DNA from: Rikenellaceae bacterium
GTDB lineage: Bacteria > Bacteroidota > Bacteroidia > Bacteroidales > Rikenellaceae
Length of the DNA: 64,000 nt
NCBI GenBank assembly: GCA_015059805.1
Contig: SUZO01000004.1
Coordinates: 1-64,000, forward strand
Direction: 5' to 3'
In this document: one piece after another, positions 53,747 through 61,587 of the stretch
Position numbering within the stretch: the stretch's first letter is position 1
How the letters are laid out: the number at the start of each line of letters is the position of its first letter
Notes under the pieces: generated by a model
What the model saw: the letters and a program-made list of their open reading frames with translations, nothing else
Database searches by the model: none
What the model was told of the DNA's origin: nothing
Made by a program: the position numbers and the translations under genes

Positions 53747-55663
53747 ATGCTTACTCTGTACCGCACAGTGCTACTTTATGTAGTGCTGATGCTGTGCAGA
53801 GTGGTTTTTACCCTCTACAATAGCGAAATTTTTGGAGGTTTTGAGTGGAGCGAGCTTCCACAACTGATATATGGCGGACTGAGATTTGATACAATCTCTA
53901 TCTGCTACGCCTTTGGTGTGTGGATTGTTCTGAGCCTACTACCTGTGCACCTGCGCGAGAAGAGATGGTACAAGAGCACTCTATTCTGGTACTTCGCCGT
54001 TGTGGGCGCTATCTGCGTAGCAATCAATATCTCCGATGCGATATATTTCCGCTATACCGACAAGCGATTTACAGCCGAGGAGATACTCTTTGCCGACAAC
54101 TCCAACTCGGTAGCCCTAATGCTGAAGTTTGCCGCCGAAAATCTGCACCTTGTGGCAGTGGGTCTTGCCCTTATCGCCCTACTTGTCTGGGGATACCGTC
54201 GCAAAATTGAGCCTCAGGCTCTACTTAAACGCTGGAGCTACTACGCTGTAAATACGGTTGTTCTATGCCTTACGATTGTTGCCTGCATAGCGGGCATACG
54301 TGGCGGATTGAGCCGCATGGCGCGCCCTACGGCGATACCATACTCGCTAAAGTTTGCAACGACAAGTAGCAAGGCTAACATCGTTCTGTCAAACCCATTT
54401 TGCATTATCCGAACTATCGGAAATAGCGTTGTCACAGCGCCACAATACTTTGACAGCAAGGCTCTTAACGAGATTTATACCACTTACCACATGCCGAAGG
54501 CTGACAGGGAGTTCTGTCCTCGCAATGTGGTGATTTTTGTTATGGAGAGCATGTCGGCTGAGAACTCAGCCTTTCTCTGCCCCGACCTATACGCCGATAG
54601 CGACCAGAGGGGCTATACCCCATTTCTTGACTCGCTGATGCAGAACGGCTACGCCCTTAAGCGTATGTACGCCAACGGCAAGCGCTCTATTCAAGCTCTA
54701 CCAAGTGTCTGGGGCTCAATACCTTCGCTCGTAGAGCCATTTGTGCTTATGCCCCAATCATTAGGCGAGAGCCGTCCACTGCCGACACTGCTACGCGAGA
54801 AGGGTTACTCAACAGCCTTCTTCTGTGGCTCGGAGCGTGGAAGTATGGGCTTTGACGCCTACGCAATCTCTGCGGGCTTTGAGCAGTGCATAAGCAAGGA
54901 GGATTACGAAAAAGCGCACGGCTACAACGACTTTGACGGCTACTGGGGCATCTGGGACGATAAGTTCCTCAGCTTTATGGGCGAAAAGATAGACTCTCTG
55001 CAAGAGCCATTCCTCGCCTCAATTTTCACAATCTCCTCACACCACCCATTTGTTGTGCCCAAGGAGTGGGAAGAGCGACTACCAGAGGGTAAGACCCTTA
55101 TCCAGCCTTGCGCGGCATATCTTGATGGCTCACTGAGGCAATTTTTTGACCAAAATCGGGACAAGGAGTGGTTTAATAGCACAATCTTTGCGTTTGTAGC
55201 AGACCACGTGTCGTGTGAGCACTATGCTGAGAGGACAAACTGCTCTCCAGGAGATTTTCATGTTATCGGTCTACTCTACACCCCTGACGGTTCACTTCGG
55301 GGATGCAGTGACAGACCAGCCTCGCAGATAGATATTATGCCGACGCTGCTTGGCATCTTAGGCTATGACCAGAGCTACTTTGCATACGGTCGTGATCTCT
55401 TTGACCCTCAGAGTCGCCCCGTAACTGTAGTCTACGACAATGGTGTGTATAAGGCATTTACAGAGAAGCACATTCACATTTTCAGTGACGGTGCTGTGCG
55501 CGAGATTTACGACATTGCAGACATAAAGCGTACACAAAACCTTGTTCAGAGTGCGTATGACAAAGAGATTGAGAGCTATATCAAGGCATATATCCAGCAA
55601 TACTATGAACACGCAGAGCGTAAGAGTTACATCGTCCCCGCTCACCTTCCGACAGATAAGTAG
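53747..55663 (+). CDS. LTA-synthase-like membrane sulfatase/phosphoglycerol transferase
   Basis: The 638-residue protein has about five N-terminal transmembrane helices (about 5-200) and an extracytoplasmic sulfatase-fold domain (about 255-560). Metal and catalytic elements: VVIFVMESMSAEN (Glu ligand), YANGKRSIQALPSVWGSIPSL (Ser at the nucleophile position where Gram-positive LtaS uses Thr), SSHHPFVVP and FVADHVSCEHYAERT (Asp-His ligands). The substrate in Gram-negative bacteria is unknown; a phosphoglycerol or phosphoethanolamine transfer to a surface glycan is a guess. ATG 53747 begins the first helix; GTG 53720 is an alternative overlapping nadC. The end overlaps the next gene by 59 nt. 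Confidence 0.88.
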   Translation: MLTLYRTVLLYVVLMLCRVVFTLYNSEIFGGFEWSELPQLIYGGLRFDTISICYAFGVWIVLSLLPVHLREKRWYKSTLFWYFAVVGAICVAINISDAIYFRYTDKRFTAEEILFADNSNSVALMLKFAAENLHLVAVGLALIALLVWGYRRKIEPQALLKRWSYYAVNTVVLCLTIVACIAGIRGGLSRMARPTAIPYSLKFATTSSKANIVLSNPFCIIRTIGNSVVTAPQYFDSKALNEIYTTYHMPKADREFCPRNVVIFVMESMSAENSAFLCPDLYADSDQRGYTPFLDSLMQNGYALKRMYANGKRSIQALPSVWGSIPSLVEPFVLMPQSLGESRPLPTLLREKGYSTAFFCGSERGSMGFDAYAISAGFEQCISKEDYEKAHGYNDFDGYWGIWDDKFLSFMGEKIDSLQEPFLASIFTISSHHPFVVPKEWEERLPEGKTLIQPCAAYLDGSLRQFFDQNRDKEWFNSTIFAFVADHVSCEHYAERTNCSPGDFHVIGLLYTPDGSLRGCSDRPASQIDIMPTLLGILGYDQSYFAYGRDLFDPQSRPVTVVYDNGVYKAFTEKHIHIFSDGAVREIYDIADIKRTQNLVQSAYDKEIESYIKAYIQQYYEHAERKSYIVPAHLPTDK

Positions 55664-56969
55664 CTCCGACAGCGCCCTCTTTGACCGCTACGTCAAGGGG
55701 TCTGACTGCCGAAATTGCGACATGAGCCTTGCCAATATCTTCTGCTGGCAAGATAGCTACCATAGCACCATTACCGAGTGGCATAACTGGCTTATCATCC
55801 GCTTTACAACCTCAGATAACCATACCGCCTACATGCAGCCTATAGGCTGTGGTGATATGGGTGAGGTCATTGAGGTGCTAATTGCCGATGCCGCTACAGA
55901 GGGGGAGCCGCTACGACTCTATAGGCTTGATAGCGTTTGGGTAGATAGACTACAAAATCTCTACCCTAACCAATTTGCTCTTCACGCCTCTGAGAGTAAC
56001 GCCGACTATATATACCTTGCTCAAGACCTTGCCACTCTGCCTGGACGAAAATACCAGCCAAAGCGCAACTTTATCAACCGTTTCACTTCGCGCTATAATT
56101 ATGATTTTGAGAGTATTACGGAGGATAATTTAGAAGATTGCCTCTACCTCAACCGCCTCTGGTGCGATCAAAAGGGTGTAAAAAAGTCCGACCCAGAGCA
56201 GAAGGCTCTCAGTCGCGCCTTTGATAACTTCCTTTCACTCAATCTTCGTGGCTGGATTCTCTATGCCGACAATACCCCAACTGCCTTTGCTATAGGTTCA
56301 GAGATAAACCACGACACCTTCTGCATCCATATTGAGAAGAGCGACATCAATTTTGAGGGCGCAAGTGCGATGATAAACAACCTTGTGGCGGTAGAGATTG
56401 CAAAAGAGTACAAATATATCAACCGCGAGGATGACTTGGGTCTTGAGGGTCTGCGCCGCGCAAAACAGAGCTACTACCCCGCAATTATGCTTGCCAAATA
56501 CTCCGCCCTGCACCTCTCCGCTGCAGAAGTTCAGATGCGGCAGCTCTGGGTAGAGTGCTTTGGCGATGACATCGCCACTATAGACCACTTCTTTACTACG
56601 GTCTACAACCCTAAGCAGTGCTTTACACATAGCATTAACGGCACTGTGGTTGCTATGCTACACCTTGTTACGATGAGGTATGGCAATTCACAGCACGGAT
56701 ATATCTACGCTGTGGCTACAGCTCCCGCCTTTCGTGGTCAAGGTATCGCCTCACAACTTATCCAGAGGGCCATTGCGTATGCCAAAGAGTGCAGAGAGTA
56801 CGACTCTCTGATTCTGATTCCAGCCGATAAGACCGCGCAAAGGCTATACAGTCGCTTTGGCTTTGAGATGAAAGACTCTATATTTGTTCAGCTCGAAAAC
56901 TATCCAGATTACGACTTGGGAAGTGGAAATAGCACCCCTGATTTTGTAATGCAACTAAAAATTTTATAA
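55605..56969 (+). CDS. DUF2156 (aminoacyl-phospholipid-synthase-like) and GNAT acetyltransferase fusion
   Basis: This 454-residue cytoplasmic protein consists of two acyltransferase folds. Residues about 10-310 match DUF2156, the catalytic part of MprF-like lysyl-phosphatidylglycerol synthases (NIFCWQDSYHSTITEWHNWLI, KYQPKRNFINRF, HIEKSDINFEGASAMIN, INREDDLGLEGLRRAKQSYYP). Residues about 320-440 are a GNAT domain with the acetyl-CoA loop APAFRGQGIASQLIQRA and the RLYSRFGFE end. No transmembrane part is present. Substrates are unknown. ATG 55605 is chosen because the longer frame starts deeper in the sulfatase gene; even so the genes overlap by 59 nt. Confidence 0.85.
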   Translation: MNTQSVRVTSSPLTFRQISSSDSALFDRYVKGSDCRNCDMSLANIFCWQDSYHSTITEWHNWLIIRFTTSDNHTAYMQPIGCGDMGEVIEVLIADAATEGEPLRLYRLDSVWVDRLQNLYPNQFALHASESNADYIYLAQDLATLPGRKYQPKRNFINRFTSRYNYDFESITEDNLEDCLYLNRLWCDQKGVKKSDPEQKALSRAFDNFLSLNLRGWILYADNTPTAFAIGSEINHDTFCIHIEKSDINFEGASAMINNLVAVEIAKEYKYINREDDLGLEGLRRAKQSYYPAIMLAKYSALHLSAAEVQMRQLWVECFGDDIATIDHFFTTVYNPKQCFTHSINGTVVAMLHLVTMRYGNSQHGYIYAVATAPAFRGQGIASQLIQRAIAYAKECREYDSLILIPADKTAQRLYSRFGFEMKDSIFVQLENYPDYDLGSGNSTPDFVMQLKIL

Positions 56970-56974
56970 CTTTG
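56943..56974 (+). promoter_or_regulatory. Promoter of trkH, 4 nt before the ATG
   Basis: TTTG (56943-56946), 20-nt spacer, TAACTTTG (56967-56974), TAGT, then ATG at 56979. The box contains the stop codon of the upstream gene. A leaderless mRNA is predicted. Confidence 0.72.
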
Positions 56975-56978
56975 TAGT

Positions 56979-58793
56979 ATGAACATCATCTCACGATATA
57001 TATCGCAACGGTGGCAAAATAGGGTCAGCTTAGCCGTTCAGCTACTCAGTTTTTTCGTCTCGGTAGTATTTATCGCCACCGCGATAATTGACTATGGCTT
57101 TACTCTAAGTAGCGAGGAGATGTCCTACATAGATAAGGTATACCACTTTGTGCAGTTCTACTTTGTCACTATCTTCACACTGCGCTTAATTACAAACTGG
57201 CGGCATATCTGGAAGAATAACTTTGTCACAACCATTGTGTTAGGAGTGCTACTCTTCCTTTCTGTCCTGCCCGATATTTTCCCTGCGGCAACAGTGCCGC
57301 ATTGGCTTGCACGCTTCTACCACGCCTTCTCGGAGAAGTTCTACATGCTTGCAATCGTGGGCATATTCTCTATCATGGAGATTTCACGCGGAGTGATAAA
57401 TATCACCCGACGCAAGACAAACCCCGCGCAACTATTGGCATCAGCATTTCTGATAATCATCTTTTTCGGAACAATACTGCTGATGGTTCCCCGCTCAACG
57501 CTTGATGGGGTGACAATCTCTATGGTCGATGCACTATATGTCGCCACCAGTGCCGTCTGCGTCACTGGACTCTCACCCGTAGATATTGCTACTACATTCT
57601 CTACAGAGGGTCTTATTGTTATCGCCCTACTTATTCAAATTGGCGGTTTAGGTGTTATGACCATCACCAGCTTCTTTGCCCTCTTCTTTATGGGCAACAC
57701 AGCGCTCTATGACCAGTTTGCACTCAGAGATATGGTCTGGTCAGATACATTCTCCTCGCTCATGTCTACTCTGCTCTATATCTTAGGCTTTACCATCGGC
57801 ATAGAGATTATCGGCGCTGCGGTTATCTGGACAACTATCCACGGCTCGCTGGGCATGAACCTTACTGACGAGATATTCTTCTCCCTCTTCCACTCTATCT
57901 CGGCATTCTGCAACGCGGGATTCTCAACGTTAGAGGGCAATTTAGGCAATACTCTACTAATTGAGGGGCATAGTGGCTTCTATATCACTATCTCACTACT
58001 TATCATCCTTGGCGGTATAGGATTCCCGATACTTGTGAACCTTAAAAATGCCCTCTTCTACTATATCCGCTACGCCTTTAACCGTCTGACTGGCAACAAG
58101 AGCCCAATGCGCCTGCCACACCTGGCTCAACTCAACACAAAGATTGCCGTCAGCACCACAATTATACTACTTGTCGTCGGCACTGTAGCCATAGCCCTTA
58201 CAGAGTGGCATGGAGCATTTGCGGGCATGAGCGTTGTGGATAAACTTACCCATAGCTTCTTCAACGCAGCCATACCCCGTACTGCGGGCTTTAATAGTGT
58301 GAGCATCAACCACTTCTCACTGCTAACGCTTATACTCTACATCATCCTTATGTGGATTGGAGGAGCATCACAATCTACCGCCGGAGGTATTAAGGTCAAT
58401 ACTATCGGTGTAGCCTTTGCCTCATTCCTATCTATTGTGCGCGGTGAGAGCAGTGTTACAATGTTCAACCGCGAGATTACCGACCACTCCGTTAAGCGTG
58501 CCTATGCCACAATTTTCGGCTCGGTTATGGTTATTATCACCTGCTTTGTCATCTTGGTTATCATAGAGCCAAAGTTAGAGCCATTTGACATCCTCTTTGA
58601 GACCATTTCGGCACTGAGCACTGTGGGCGCATCGCTCGGCATAACAGCCTTATTATCAACAACAAGCAAGGTGATATTCTCAGTGATGATGTTCGTTGGT
58701 CGTGTCGGACTAATAACGGTAGCCATGAGTCTTTTCTCTACACGTGAACCTCGCCACTATCGTCTACCAGAGGAGAATGTAATAATAAATTAA
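56979..58793 (+). CDS. trkH: Potassium uptake channel subunit, TrkH/KtrB family
   Basis: The 604-residue inner-membrane protein has three extra N-terminal helices, then four M1-P-M2 repeats. All four selectivity-filter loops with the key Gly are seen: SAVCVTGLSPVD, SAFCNAGFSTLEG, AAIPRTAGFNSVS and GGASQSTAGGIKVNT. It imports K+ and needs a cytoplasmic RCK partner, which is encoded 8 nt downstream. The N-terminal part (about 1-140), with a further helical region, is longer than in E. coli TrkH (483 residues). Confidence 0.94.
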   Translation: MNIISRYISQRWQNRVSLAVQLLSFFVSVVFIATAIIDYGFTLSSEEMSYIDKVYHFVQFYFVTIFTLRLITNWRHIWKNNFVTTIVLGVLLFLSVLPDIFPAATVPHWLARFYHAFSEKFYMLAIVGIFSIMEISRGVINITRRKTNPAQLLASAFLIIIFFGTILLMVPRSTLDGVTISMVDALYVATSAVCVTGLSPVDIATTFSTEGLIVIALLIQIGGLGVMTITSFFALFFMGNTALYDQFALRDMVWSDTFSSLMSTLLYILGFTIGIEIIGAAVIWTTIHGSLGMNLTDEIFFSLFHSISAFCNAGFSTLEGNLGNTLLIEGHSGFYITISLLIILGGIGFPILVNLKNALFYYIRYAFNRLTGNKSPMRLPHLAQLNTKIAVSTTIILLVVGTVAIALTEWHGAFAGMSVVDKLTHSFFNAAIPRTAGFNSVSINHFSLLTLILYIILMWIGGASQSTAGGIKVNTIGVAFASFLSIVRGESSVTMFNREITDHSVKRAYATIFGSVMVIITCFVILVIIEPKLEPFDILFETISALSTVGASLGITALLSTTSKVIFSVMMFVGRVGLITVAMSLFSTREPRHYRLPEENVIIN

Positions 58794-58801
58794 AGATAGT
58801 T

Positions 58802-59221
58802 ATGAAATATTTAGTTATCGGTCTGGGAAACTTTGGCAAGACCCTTGCCCAGACACTTACAGACAACGGTCATGAGGTTATCGGTATAGATAACGACCCT
58901 ATACGTATAGAGCAGATTAAGGACCGCATAGCCTTTGCATACATTATGGATGCCACCTCAACTACAGCCCTGCGCTCTCTACCGCTCAACGATATAGATT
59001 GTGCTGTGGTGGCGATAGGTCAGAGCATGGACCACTCCCTTCGTGCCGTAGCAGCGCTTAAGCAGCTTAAGGTGGATAATATCTACGCCCGCGCCTTAGA
59101 TGTTGTGCATAAGAGCATCTTGGAGGCGATGAGTATCCGCAAAATATTTATCCCTGAGAGCTATGCCGCTAAGCTATTTGCCGATAAATTTACCGACAAC
59201 ACCTCTGAGGAACTCCTCTGA
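58802..59221 (+). CDS. TrkA/KtrA-type RCK protein with only the N-terminal NAD-binding domain
   Basis: This 139-residue cytoplasmic regulator of the adjacent K+ channel shows the Rossmann motif GLGNFG (7-12) with Asp30 at the end of strand 2 (VIGIDND), then AYIMDATSTTALRSLPL, VVAIGQSMDHSL and the dimer crossover helix region FIPESYAAKLFADK. KtrA and half-TrkA proteins are usually about 220 residues with an RCK_C ligand domain; here the frame ends right after the crossover helix with EELL and TGA. The TGA overlaps the ATG of comF (TGATG), so the end appears genuine rather than a late frameshift. Confidence 0.88.
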   Translation: MKYLVIGLGNFGKTLAQTLTDNGHEVIGIDNDPIRIEQIKDRIAFAYIMDATSTTALRSLPLNDIDCAVVAIGQSMDHSLRAVAALKQLKVDNIYARALDVVHKSILEAMSIRKIFIPESYAAKLFADKFTDNTSEELL

Positions 59222-59937
59222 TGAAGATAAATAGAGTCCTCCACTCACTCAAGACCCTCTTTGTCGCCCCGACCTGCCCCGTATGCGGTAAGCGATTAGA
59301 GATTTCAGACAGCTTTGTCTGCCTGAGCTGCAACCTCTCTGCCCCATACACACACCTCTGGCAGAGCCGCGACAACGATATGGAGCAACGCTTTTGGGGC
59401 ATTGTGCCCATAGAGCGCGCTGCCGCATTTATGTGGTACGTTGAGGGTAGTGCATGGAGAGATATTATCCACGAATTTAAGTATCATAACCACTGGTTTT
59501 TAGCTCAAAATATGGGCTACTGGTTTGCCACAGAGCTGCTGCGTACCAACTTTCTTGAGGGTATTGACCTCATTGTTCCCGTACCTCTGCACTGGCGGCG
59601 TCGCCTCACTCGCGGATATAACCAAACTGAGTATATCGCCTTAGGCATAAGTCGCAAAACGGGTATTAAATACTGCTTTGATGCCATTAAGCGCACTATC
59701 AACAACCCGCCTCAGGCAGGTATGGAGTTTATCAACCGCTGGCAACATATAGAGAATATCTTTACCACCACCCATCCTGAACGGCTCAAAGGCAAGCATA
59801 TTCTACTTGTGGATGATGTATTTACCTCTGGTGCAACCCTTACCACACTATCTCAATCTATCATCAAGGCGTGCGATGGCGATGTGAAAATTTCAGTTGC
59901 TACACTTGCCGCCTCACGACATCTTGCAGATAAATAG
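59221..59937 (+). CDS. comF: ComF family phosphoribosyltransferase-like protein
   Basis: This 238-residue protein has an N-terminal four-Cys zinc finger (CPVCGKRL with CLSC) and a phosphoribosyltransferase fold: HEFKYHNHWFLA, VPVPLHWRRRLTRGYNQTEYIA, and the PRPP loop HILLVDDVFTSGATLTTL. In naturally competent bacteria ComF serves DNA uptake; in other phyla the role is unclear. It starts on the last base of the RCK gene. The end is followed by a spacer with the dnaB promoter. Confidence 0.9.
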   Translation: MKINRVLHSLKTLFVAPTCPVCGKRLEISDSFVCLSCNLSAPYTHLWQSRDNDMEQRFWGIVPIERAAAFMWYVEGSAWRDIIHEFKYHNHWFLAQNMGYWFATELLRTNFLEGIDLIVPVPLHWRRRLTRGYNQTEYIALGISRKTGIKYCFDAIKRTINNPPQAGMEFINRWQHIENIFTTTHPERLKGKHILLVDDVFTSGATLTTLSQSIIKACDGDVKISVATLAASRHLADK

Positions 59938-59971
59938 TTGTCAGCACCTGCTCTTTTTCAACTTATTTTAT

Positions 59972-59979
59972 TACCTTTG
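59972..59979 (+). promoter_or_regulatory. Promoter -7 box of dnaB
   Basis: TACCTTTG, 21 nt before the dnaB ATG. The -33 region is weak. Confidence 0.55.
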
Positions 59980-60000
59980 CAGATATAATGGCGCAAAATT

Positions 60001-61584
60001 ATGGCAAGAGAGTACAATAAATCGTCCCAGAAAAACCGCGAAGCATACAATAACCTCGTTCCAGAGGCTGAGATTGCTGGCTTAGTACCACCGCAGGCTG
60101 TAGAGCTTGAGGAGGCTGTGCTTGGAGCGTTGATGCTTGAGAGCGATTCGGTCACAACCGTACAGGAGTATATTACAGAGGAGTCCTTCTACACAGAGGA
60201 GCACCGCATTATATACCACGCCATAAATGAGCTTGCTACAGTGGGTAAGCCTATAGATATATATACTGTCACAGAGTATCTTAAGGCAAATCGCCAGCTG
60301 ACAAAGGTTGGTGGTGTTGCCTACCTTGCACAGCTGACGCAGAAGATTGGCGCTGCAGCCAACGTGGAGTTTCACGCCCGCATTGTTGCCCAGAAGTATG
60401 TTCAGCGCGAGCTTATCACCTCAGCCGTAGAGATTCAGCGCCGCTCTTACGACAGCTCTACAGACCTTACAGAGCTTATCGGCTTTGCCGAGTCCTCTAT
60501 TCTTCGCGTTACCGAGGGTCACGTTAAGCGTAGCGTGCAGAGCTCTCTTGATATTCTGAATAAGGCAATCAAGCAGATTGAGGAGGCGAGCAAAAACGAC
60601 TCTAAATATAGTGGAGTCTGCACAGGCTTTACCGACTTGGATAATGTCACCTTGGGTTGGCAGCCATCTGACCTTATTATCGTTGCAGCGCGTCCATCAA
60701 TGGGTAAGACCGCCTTTGTGCTCTCTATGGCGCGCAATATGGCTATAGACTACCAGTGTCCCGTAGCCTTCTTCTCTCTTGAGATGTCGGCAGTGCAGCT
60801 TATGACGCGACTTATCGTTGCCGAGACAGGTTTGGATAGTAAACTTATCCGTAGCGGTCAGCTCACCTCAGCCGATTGGAATCACCTTATGGTGGCAAGT
60901 AAACCATTAGGTCAAGCAAAACTATTTATTGACGATACTCCAGCGCTATCAATCTTTGAGTTCCGCTCAAAGGTGCGCCGTCTGCACACTCACCACGGCA
61001 TTAAGATTATCATCGTGGACTACCTGCAGCTTATGACTGCTGGAAATGTCGGCGGCGGAGCTAATGGAAATCGTGAGCAGGAGGTGGCATTTATCTCCAG
61101 AACGCTCAAGGCGATTGCCAAGGAGCTTAATGTGCCGATTATTGCCCTCTCGCAGCTGTCACGAAACACCGAGTCACGTGGAGGAACAAAGCGCCCACAG
61201 CTTTCGGACCTTCGTGAGTCGGGTGCCATTGAGCAGGATGCTGACGTTGTAGCATTTATCCACCGCCCTGAGTACTACGGCTTTACAGAGTCTGAGGACC
61301 ACACAAGCACCGACGGACTTGCCGAGATTATCCTTGCCAAGCACCGTAACGGTGAGGTTACCGATGTCAAGATGCGCTTTATCAAGGAGCAGGCTCGTTT
61401 TGCCAACCTCACTATCACCCCTCAGGCGGCTGTGCCTCAGGGTGAGCAGTACGACAACTACGACTCTGGTGCGCCTGCAGCAGCTACACAACCATCGCCA
61501 CTGCAGAATATGACTGGCGCAGATGAGTTCGGGCTTACGCCTTCAGTCCCTATTGCTCCACCAAGTGACGATGCACCATTTTAG
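60001..61584 (+). CDS. dnaB: Replicative DNA helicase
   Basis: The 527-residue hexameric helicase has an N-terminal primase-interaction domain (about 20-125: PPQAVELEEAVLGALML, FYTEEHRIIYHAI) and a RecA-type motor domain (about 195-470). Walker A is ARPSMGKTAFVLS, then ALEMSAVQLMTR-type (here FFSLEMSAVQLM), Walker B IIIVDYLQLM, ALSQLSRNTESRGGTKRP and LRESGAIEQDADVVAFIHRPEYY. The C-terminal tail of about 70 residues is Pro/Ala/Gln-rich and probably disordered. priA follows 3 nt later; both act in loading and restarting replication. Confidence 0.97.
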   Translation: MAREYNKSSQKNREAYNNLVPEAEIAGLVPPQAVELEEAVLGALMLESDSVTTVQEYITEESFYTEEHRIIYHAINELATVGKPIDIYTVTEYLKANRQLTKVGGVAYLAQLTQKIGAAANVEFHARIVAQKYVQRELITSAVEIQRRSYDSSTDLTELIGFAESSILRVTEGHVKRSVQSSLDILNKAIKQIEEASKNDSKYSGVCTGFTDLDNVTLGWQPSDLIIVAARPSMGKTAFVLSMARNMAIDYQCPVAFFSLEMSAVQLMTRLIVAETGLDSKLIRSGQLTSADWNHLMVASKPLGQAKLFIDDTPALSIFEFRSKVRRLHTHHGIKIIIVDYLQLMTAGNVGGGANGNREQEVAFISRTLKAIAKELNVPIIALSQLSRNTESRGGTKRPQLSDLRESGAIEQDADVVAFIHRPEYYGFTESEDHTSTDGLAEIILAKHRNGEVTDVKMRFIKEQARFANLTITPQAAVPQGEQYDNYDSGAPAAATQPSPLQNMTGADEFGLTPSVPIAPPSDDAPF

Positions 61585-61587
61585 TTG

